Of a stretch of 64,000 nucleotides of DNA, positions 57,734-64,000 are shown in pieces. The DNA is from Periplaneta americana. Its lineage: Eukaryota; Arthropoda; Insecta; Blattodea; Blattidae. The stretch covers positions 22,682,859-22,746,858 of the forward strand of contig NC_091130.1 of the NCBI RefSeq assembly GCF_040183065.1. The letters are read 5' to 3'. The position numbers were made by a program, and so were the translations under genes. Each line of letters opens with the position of its first letter. Position 1 is the stretch's first letter. The notes under the pieces are model-generated. The model had not been told where the DNA came from. It saw nothing but the letters and a program-made list of their open reading frames with translations, and made no database searches.

Positions 57734-57738
<5 letters not shown>

Positions 57739-57899
57739 TGCAATGCATGTATGGCAAATCACAAACACCATGACTTCTCACAATAGGAGATAGGGTTCTT
57801 TCTCGGATAAAATATATTCTTAAGTTCAGAGTTTAAAATATGTTTGTTGAAAACATCTTCGGTTGTCTCGACTTCTCTGTCATCTTCTCGTTCCACCAT

Positions 57900-58315
57900 C
57901 GCTCCAATTCGAACGCATCACAGTCTCATCAACTCCGGACAGTCTAAAAGCGTAGACAAATAAAGAGCTGCATCGCTGGCCACGCACAGTACACGCACAG
58001 ACATGAGTACGAGCCGACACGCACGCTCGCTACTCATCGTTTGTAGGCGAGGCACGTGTGAATGGAGTGGCGCGGACGGGCATCGATCCAGGGCTCTCAT
58101 TAACAAGACGTGGAGCACTTCACACACGTGCACCGAGGATCACACATGTCGTCAAATAAATAACAGGCATGGCGACCGAATGAAATGGCGAGCATCTGCC
58201 TGTCTGTATACATTCGGCTCTGGAACAAATCAGTTCTATGTTCTGCAGTACAGTAGGGATTATACAGTTCAAAGAAGCATTGGTGAGCATTTCGCTGTTT
58301 GATATTTTCCTCAGC
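57900..58315. other. GC-richer stretch without a recognised gene
   Basis: Overlapping frames of 65-99 codons occur on both strands, none with a known motif. Composition differs from the AT-rich surroundings, so an exon or old element is possible but unsupported. Confidence 0.3.
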
Positions 58316-58370
58316 ATCGTAATAATAACAACAACAACACAAATTTAACATTGATTTATTTATTATAGCC

Positions 58371-58716
58371 TATGTTAATATTAATGACTGCACGCATTGT
58401 ATTCTTCACCTGACATAATTAGGAACATTAAATCCAGACGTTTGAGATGGGCAGGGCATGTAGCACGTATGGGCGAATCCAGAAATGCATATAGATTATT
58501 ATTTGGGAGACCGGAGAAAAAAAGACCTTTCGGAAGGCCGAGACGTAGATGGAAGGATAATATTAAAATGGATTTGAGGGAGGTGGGATATGATAATAGA
58601 GACTGGATTAATCTTGCTCAGGATAGGGACGAATGGCGGGCTTATGTGAGGGCGGCAACGAACCTGTGGGTTTCTTAAAACCCATTTGTAAGTAAGTAAG
58701 TATGTTAATATTAATG
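58371..58716 (+). mobile_element. RTE 3' copy with perfect 16-bp target-site duplication
   Basis: TATGTTAATATTAATG stands at 58371-58386 and 58701-58716. Between them lies a 314-bp RTE 3' end: an open frame 58397-58678 ([39 protein letters not shown]), stop, and a GTAA tail. The final codons read TNLWVS instead of MNLRVP. A clean 5'-truncated insertion. Confidence 0.94.
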
Positions 58717-58817
58717 TGCTTGCTAACAGTGATTAGTTATTAAGGTTTTCACAATGGTTAATATAATAGCATAAAAATAGAAAAAATCAGCTATAATGAT
58801 GATAACAGTATAGCCAG

Positions 58818-59610
58818 CAGTGGTGAAGCTCTTAGGGGGCTTTTAAGGCTTAGCCTTCCCCCCCCCCCTCAAAAAAACTCAGTTATACATAGTAACAGTA
58901 CGCCTATAAGTTCGTAACAACGATGTATTGTAACACTTGGATTTACTACAATCCTTCCATATATTAAATTCACTGTTGACAGTCATTCCAGGATGGAGAG
59001 TTCAGTGCGAGGCTTGTGGCAGAAGCCTCTAGAGGCATGGCTACGATCTTGATTCGCAAGCTTGAGGGGGGGCCGAGGAGGGGGGTATCGATTCGCCACA
59101 TCTCGGTACGAAAGGCAGCTAATCTCCTATTCAAAATAATACTTTGCGCTATATTGGTGTTCTGTGAATGCGCTGCATTGTTTCAGTTTAATAAAAAGTG
59201 CATGCGTTTGTATGTTAGGCCTATATATTAATTTTGTGTAAAATTGCTCACATTGAGATAACATTGAGGTCTTTATTTGTAGAATTAAGAGAGAAATCGT
59301 TTTCAATTTGGACGTATGAGAAAAAAAAAGTGTTTACAAAGATATTAGATAGACACCACATTTACATATTAAAATAACACTTGGAGGAAGACAAAATTTA
59401 ACATTTCAATTGTCATGTTATAAGTAATATCCTTGGCTAACAGGATGGTCTGAGACTAATAAGTTATATTGTTATACCTGTATTCTGTTGAGGGGTGAAA
59501 ATGTGAGGTCTGTATTGATTGAAAAGTCGAGAAATATAGTCTGTAAAAAGATATTAGGTAAGAAGATTTTTTTCAGCCTATCCAGTATTTACAGTTTAGC
59601 TTCGCCACTG
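58818..59610. mobile_element. Non-autonomous hAT element with 8-bp duplication
   Basis: Starts CAGTGGTGAAGCT and ends AGCTTCGCCACTG (13-bp inverted repeats, one mismatch). ATAGCCAG flanks both sides (58810-58817 and 59611-59618). An 8-bp TSD and CA(G)TGG-type ends are diagnostic of the hAT superfamily. The 793-bp interior has a run of C at 58859 and two frames of 62-71 codons, none resembling a transposase. Confidence 0.88.
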
Positions 59611-60259
59611 ATAGCCAGACAACATACATTTCAAAGTGCGCAGAAACCAAATGCTCCTAACGGTAGAATAGAGTAGGGATTAAGTCATTTTTGTCCTGAG
59701 TCTCTTGAAAAGAGTACAGCCATGCTCCTGTGAAGTACGGTTTACTCTAGATAGTGTAATACGGCATTATTCTATTCCTACACGTTAGCATATTTCGGGT
59801 CAATCTTAAAGTGTAAAATTGCCAACCTCTCTGTCACCCTTCTCGTTATCAGTGGATGTGGAACAATGATGTCATGCTCTACTCGAGAACGAAGTGTTTT
59901 GTTTTGAATCTTGCCTGGCTATAATTTAATTTGTTAGTCTGATCCAATAATTTTGGTTTGCCTTGCGACACAGAATAACTGACAATAAAATTTAAAATGA
60001 AAAATTATATAAGCAGGTTTCAAACAAAAGAGATTAAGACATATAGAAAGAAAAATGAAACCTAGTAAAATTTAAATTGTGTGTACACCACAAAGATGCT
60101 GGCGAAATATCGCTACAGAAAATTTTATTATGGTGGTGACGATGGCATCTTGAAGATCTCTCTTCAGCTTGTATTTTTCCCTTCACTTTACAAAGGTTTT
60201 CGGAATAGTGCCTCTCGCTCCGAAGAAGAGACCGGTAACTGTGATTTTTTCAATGTTGT

Positions 60260-61040
60260 ATTTCGCTGATAGGTACTGATTCGTGGGCTAGTATATTTTC
60301 TTTTTCTCTTCGTTCACTTCAGATGGTTGAGTGGCTGAGATTTCAAATCTGATCGTAGGATCAATTATTTCGGCTGTCTGTTTATTCCTATTTATAGCTA
60401 TGATATCGATCCTACGATTGCTCCCACCATCAGCAATACAATGAACTTCCTCGTGAACATCTAGATTTTTGGATCGAAGTGCATCTGCGATCATAGAACG
60501 TATGATATTGTGACGTTTTATTCTGAGTACTTCTCCCTGTGGGCAACTCCCAAGCACATGTGGTAAAGTTTCATACTCACTGCAGTGCCTACTGGTGCCA
60601 CCACTGCAACCATTTTTAGCATTTTTCTCCACTCAGAACTTGATAATCCTTCATGCTTGATGATCCACGAGTTGGCTGCAGGTACTTCTTCAAACAATAC
60701 AACTCCTTTCCCTTTCTAGGGGTATGAACACCAGGTTTTAAATTCACGGTGCCTAAGAAGTTACCTTAATTGCTTCACGGATCCTGTAGCCTCATCTCTG
60801 CTCACTTGCAATTCCGACAAGCAACGGGTTCTTATAGTTTCGTAGTCTCGTACAGCATTAACGTGCTGGTCATTTAGGTTTTCTAGCTTGGTATTGATGT
60901 TGAGTTGCTGCAGATAGGCTTCCCATGTAGCGAGCATCACTGACAATCTTTTGTATTTGGTACTTGTATACAGCATGCTATTAGGAGTGTCACCTGGTAA
61001 ATTTAATATTTTGCAATAGCGCAAATTATAATTTTATTAT
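60260..61040 (-). pseudogene. R2-like LINE relict: thumb, zinc knuckle and restriction-like endonuclease
   Basis: On the minus strand the first segment (61024-60761) reads ILNLPGDTPNSMLYTSTKYK and ATWEAYLQQLNI, the region after the reverse transcriptase. After frameshifts come SANSWIIKHEGLSSSEWRKM, then an open segment (60632-60288) with CRHCSEYETLPHVLGSC, a C-x2-C-x7-H-x4-C zinc knuckle, and RRIDIIAINRN...EIIDPTIRFE, which fits a restriction-enzyme-like endonuclease core. This arrangement is characteristic of R2-group (early-branching) LINEs. The flanks are not rDNA. Confidence 0.72.
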
Positions 61041-61353
61041 GTAAATGTGTCAAATTTATTGCTCTTCATGTTGACAGTCTTAAGATATTTGAAGCCAGGG
61101 GAAAAATATTTAGAATTTATGTTGTACAGAAGATTGTGACTTGACATGTCTTTTTTAGGAACACAAAGATTGACGATGTTTATGAAAGATCTATAGTTCA
61201 GATTACCTTACTGTAAAGTAGCCTATACTTTTTTAAGTGATGGTTGCCTATTAAAAAACAATATGTGAGGTAAAAAGTCAAAATCTTCGGATATTTGTCA
61301 ATTCAGGTCGTCAATAATTATTGTGAACAGTTCTCTAGTACGCGTTATAACAC

Positions 61354-62379
61354 TAACTTACTTATTTACTTACTTACTTACTTACTGGCTTTTAAGGAAC
61401 CCGCAGGTTCATTGCCGCCTTCACATAAGCCGGCCATCGGTCCCCATCCTGTGCAAGATTAATCCACTCTCTTTCATCATATCCCACCTCCCTCAAATCC
61501 ATTTTAATATTATCTTCCCAGAACTCTCTGCATCATAATCCACAGTTAAATCCCGATTTACCACGAAAATCGTCTGTAGCTGCATTTAGATTGACAACAG
61601 GCCACGATTGTTTGGCCAAACACCTGCATAGAATTGGAATATATCAGTCCCCTAACTGCCCATTGTGCAACTCGAACCAAGAAATGGATTCGGAATACCT
61701 CAAAATCTGTGCTTCAGTGGCTGGCCATGATAATATCTTTGAAAAATATTGGAGTGCAAGAGGTCAAATGACTTTATTGTCAAACGCCTGGCATTAGAAA
61801 ACAACAACATATTATTTTCCCAACTACGTCTCGGCCTTCCCAAAGGTTTTTTAGCCTCCGATCTCCCAACTAACACTCTATATGCACTTCTTGATTCGCC
61901 CATACGTGCTACATGCCCTGCCCATCTCAAAATGTTCCTAATTATGTCAGGTGAAGAGTACAATGCGTGCAGTTCTGCGTTGTGTAACTTTCTCCATTCT
62001 CCTGTAACTTCATCCCTCTTATCCGCAAATATTTTCCTAAGCACCTTATTCTCAAACACCTTCAATCTCTGTTCCTCTCTCAAAGTGAGAGTCCAAGTTT
62101 CACAGCCATACAGAACAACCGGTAATATAACTGTTTTATAAATTCTAACTTTAAGATTTTTTGACAGCAGACTAGATGACAAAAGTTTCTCAACCAAATA
62201 ATAACAAGCATTTTCTATATTTTTCTGCGTTTAATTTCCTCCCGAGTGTTATTTATATTTGTTACTGTTGCTCCAAGATATCTGAATTTTTCCACCTCTT
62301 CGAAGGATAAATCTCCAATTTTTTTGTTTCCATTTCGTACAATATTCTGGTTACGAGACATAATCATATATACTTTGCC
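61354..62379 (-). pseudogene. RTE copy split by a second LINE
   Basis: The left edge is the GTAA tail (CTTACTTACTTACTTAC, 61366-61384). The element runs on the minus strand to about 62379, with [36 protein letters not shown], and the MGESRSAYR region. At 61520 it is interrupted by 288 bp of another LINE (61521-61808) and resumes at 61809 with a duplicated 14 bp. Small further damage is seen near NILRWAGH, where a few codons are missing. Confidence 0.9.
61521..61808 (+). mobile_element. LINE C-terminal fragment nested in the RTE
   Basis: A fully open frame from 61522 to a stop at 61795-61797 contains RLTTGHDCLAKHLHRIGIYQ, then CPLCNSNQEMDSEYLKIC, a knuckle of C-x2-C spacing whose expected His is Tyr, then IFEKYWSARGQMTLLSNAWH. 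The tail is AACAACAAC. ATATTATCTTCCCA (61507-61520) and ATATTATTTTCCCA (61809-61822) are the target duplications, with one difference. The protein resembles the end of I/Jockey-type ORF2 proteins that carry an RNase H. This is an inference, since only the last 91 codons are present. Confidence 0.85.
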
Positions 62380-62670
62380 ACATTTTCAATTTTGAACAGT
62401 GCAGAGAAGTCATTTATATAAAACTTTTAGACTTCATTACTTCTTCAGACACAAGTAACTGCTTCATATATTATGGTCAGTCAATTGAGCTGACACAAGA
62501 CAAAAATACAACGATATATTAGTTCGGTAAGTCCAGGTCCATACCGATTGTTGTACCCATTAAATGTTTTACGATGGCAATACAGGGCAGGAGAAGGTCC
62601 TTCGAAAAATTTATAAAAAGAAAACCACAGTAATAAAAGTGTTACAACTAATGTTGCAGGCTTATTAAAG
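62380..62670. other. AT-rich stretch, nothing recognised
   Basis: No supported feature. Confidence 0.4.
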
Positions 62671-62689
62671 CAAGTTTTTATTGTGTCTT

Positions 62690-62825
62690 CTACCCGCGCA
62701 TGCGCGGCACAGTTCTTCCTTCAACGCCGTATAAAAATGTTCTTTAAGACAGCCGTGTCTGTAAAGTTTCCTCGCCCGAGACACGTCGTAAGTTGCCATA
62801 GACACGTGACGTCACTACACAAAAT
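62690..62825. promoter_or_regulatory. Cluster of NRF1-, E-box- and CRE-like sites
   Basis: GCGCATGCGC (62697-62706) is a perfect NRF1-type palindrome. CACGTGACGTCAC (about 62803-62815) overlaps an E-box and a CRE. TATAAAAA occurs at about 62731. The words are visible. Promoter activity is conjecture, and the 74-codon frame across it has no recognised features. Confidence 0.25.
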
Positions 62826-62953
62826 TTTTCGCATCACGGAAAGGGCAAAACAAAAGAGGCATAAACACAATATCCGGCTTTACAAGAAATACGTTCAGCC
62901 TGTATGAAAGGAAACAAAACTTCAAGAAAACAATTCAGAATATATCTGTAAAA

Positions 62954-63110
62954 TCTATATATAAAATTTGAACTGGTAATGGAAGTTACGGGAAAACGGC
63001 TGAACGGATTTTAATAAATGATCCCTCATTTTGAAGCTTGGAACCAAAAGTTTTTCAGAAAATCAGTGGTTTTCAGTGAAATGTCAATTTTCCTACATCA
63101 TTTTCTTATT
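62954..63110 (+). mobile_element. Possible 5' end of another Helitron-like element
   Basis: TCTATATATAAAATTTGAAC preceded by A, with ACGGCTGAACGGATTTTAAT about 40 bp inside, parallels the 5' half of the two Helitrons here. No matching CTAG end with hairpin was found, so the right limit is arbitrary. Confidence 0.35.
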
Positions 63111-63409
63111 TTCCAAGATCCATGTTTCGTCAGTTTTGAGAACTAATTAATTGCACTTCAGAATAAAACAAAACACACACTACAATAAACAATAGACTAT
63201 TACACGAAGGCCGTGACCTGCAAGATTGCTGACATATTTAGTGCTCAAAAGCAATTGGTTATTAAAAATTTCAAGACTTGCTAAAAATAATTTACAGGTC
63301 TGATTCTGCGGTGTGTAAGCCTAATTTTCTGAGTAGAACTATCTATGTATTGGATATTAAAATCTACAAAACTTGAGGTGGTTTGATGACATTATTATCA
63401 TTAGAAGCA

Positions 63410-63620
63410 AAATATTATTATAGTTAATGCCATGATGTGACTATTTTTCATTAATTATACATATTAATGCTATATTGATGATATGAAAGTGAAACGTTTT
63501 GAGGTTATATATATAAATATTATTATAGTTAATGCCATGATGTGACTATTTTTCATTAATTATAGGTACATATTAATGCTATATTGATGATATGAAAGTG
63601 AAACGTTTTGAGGTTATATA
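63410..63620. repeat. Tandem duplication of a 105-bp unit
   Basis: 63410-63514 and 63515-63620 are almost identical, from AAATATTATTATAGTTAATG to AACGTTTTGAGGTTATATA. The second has four extra bases (GGTA) after TTAATTATA. A recent local duplication in non-coding sequence. Confidence 0.93.
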
Positions 63621-63712
63621 AGCAGATGTAAAGAATATCTTAAATTAGATCTTCATTTCTATAATTTACTGAGTGGCGGCTGTATAGTATATAACTACAA
63701 AACTTACGTAAG

Positions 63713-63743
<31 letters not shown>

Positions 63744-63745
63744 TA
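63713..63745. repeat. (AAT)n / (ATT)n palindrome
   Basis: Seven AAT units meet about five ATT units head-on, giving a perfect hairpin-forming palindrome. Confidence 0.9.
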
Positions 63746-64000
63746 AAATCAAATATTTTTATAGTTATTAATGAAATGGGGTTGGGTCTTTTTCATATAC
63801 TTAATGGCGGTGTGGTGTAGATATTTATATGTGTCATCTATTCAGTAATGGCTCGAGAGAGCGCAAAAATTACAGTTCCTAACGGAAGTCCAAAAGGTAT
63901 TACTTACTGACAAAATAAGAGGCCTACAAAATTTTGTAGTCTCCCGATCATTTCAGCAAGATCTCTTAGCAGGATAAAATGATTTTACCCTCTACATTTC

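Noticed and set aside
57345..57743. 132-codon minus-strand frame with YIYIYI and CMYVCMYV runs
   Set aside because: Its parts are the TA array, the SINE and the CATA array read in one frame.
60081..60269. 62-codon frame beside the R2-like relict
   Set aside because: No motif, and it sits in AT-rich sequence between elements.

Overview
The window looks like one piece of a large, AT-rich, repeat-laden insect nuclear genome. The abundant RTE-type retrotransposon, with its tail of GTAA repeats and a C-terminal block reading [19 protein letters not shown], resembles elements I associate with cockroaches and termites (Blattodea, e.g. Periplaneta). That placement is an inference from memory, not a search result. 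No complete host protein-coding gene, rRNA gene, functional tRNA gene, operon or CRISPR array was found. Almost every long open frame is either retrotransposon coding sequence or translated simple repeat.

Layout. 0-7 kb: two or three MITEs, a tRNA-like core inside an inverted repeat, several RTE copies and a SINE nested in a MITE. 7-16 kb: old LINE relicts, a non-autonomous Helitron, a mariner relict and a 1.6-kb tetranucleotide array. 16-24 kb: RTE copies, a pogo/Tigger-like element and a nearly full-length RTE (21025-23970) with a perfect 15-bp target-site duplication. 25-28.4 kb: a local tandem duplication whose two halves carry different insertions, so each serves as the empty site for the other. 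28.5-31.45 kb: the only GC- and CpG-rich island. It ends in a candidate first coding exon of 13 codons with a splice donor, and is the best candidate for a host gene start. 31.7-42.4 kb: a second Helitron copy, then a series of CR1/Jockey-type LINEs, one with a 765-codon open frame. 45.2-53.4 kb: a degenerate satellite, interrupted for about 3.2 kb, whose second block has resolved into a strict 112-bp higher-order repeat. 55-64 kb: more RTE copies, a hAT element with an 8-bp TSD, an R2-like LINE relict, and an RTE copy split by another LINE with a 14-bp TSD.

How it works together. The non-LTR families use distinct tails (GTAA, ATT, AAAT, GAATT, CAA, CTT), and these account for many of the microsatellites. 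Several RTE copies abut ATT microsatellites. SINEs and MITEs presumably depend on enzymes encoded elsewhere in the genome. A pattern no element explains is the perfect palindrome TAGGCCTA, read at 31 or more places and densest between 18.5 and 27.7 kb.
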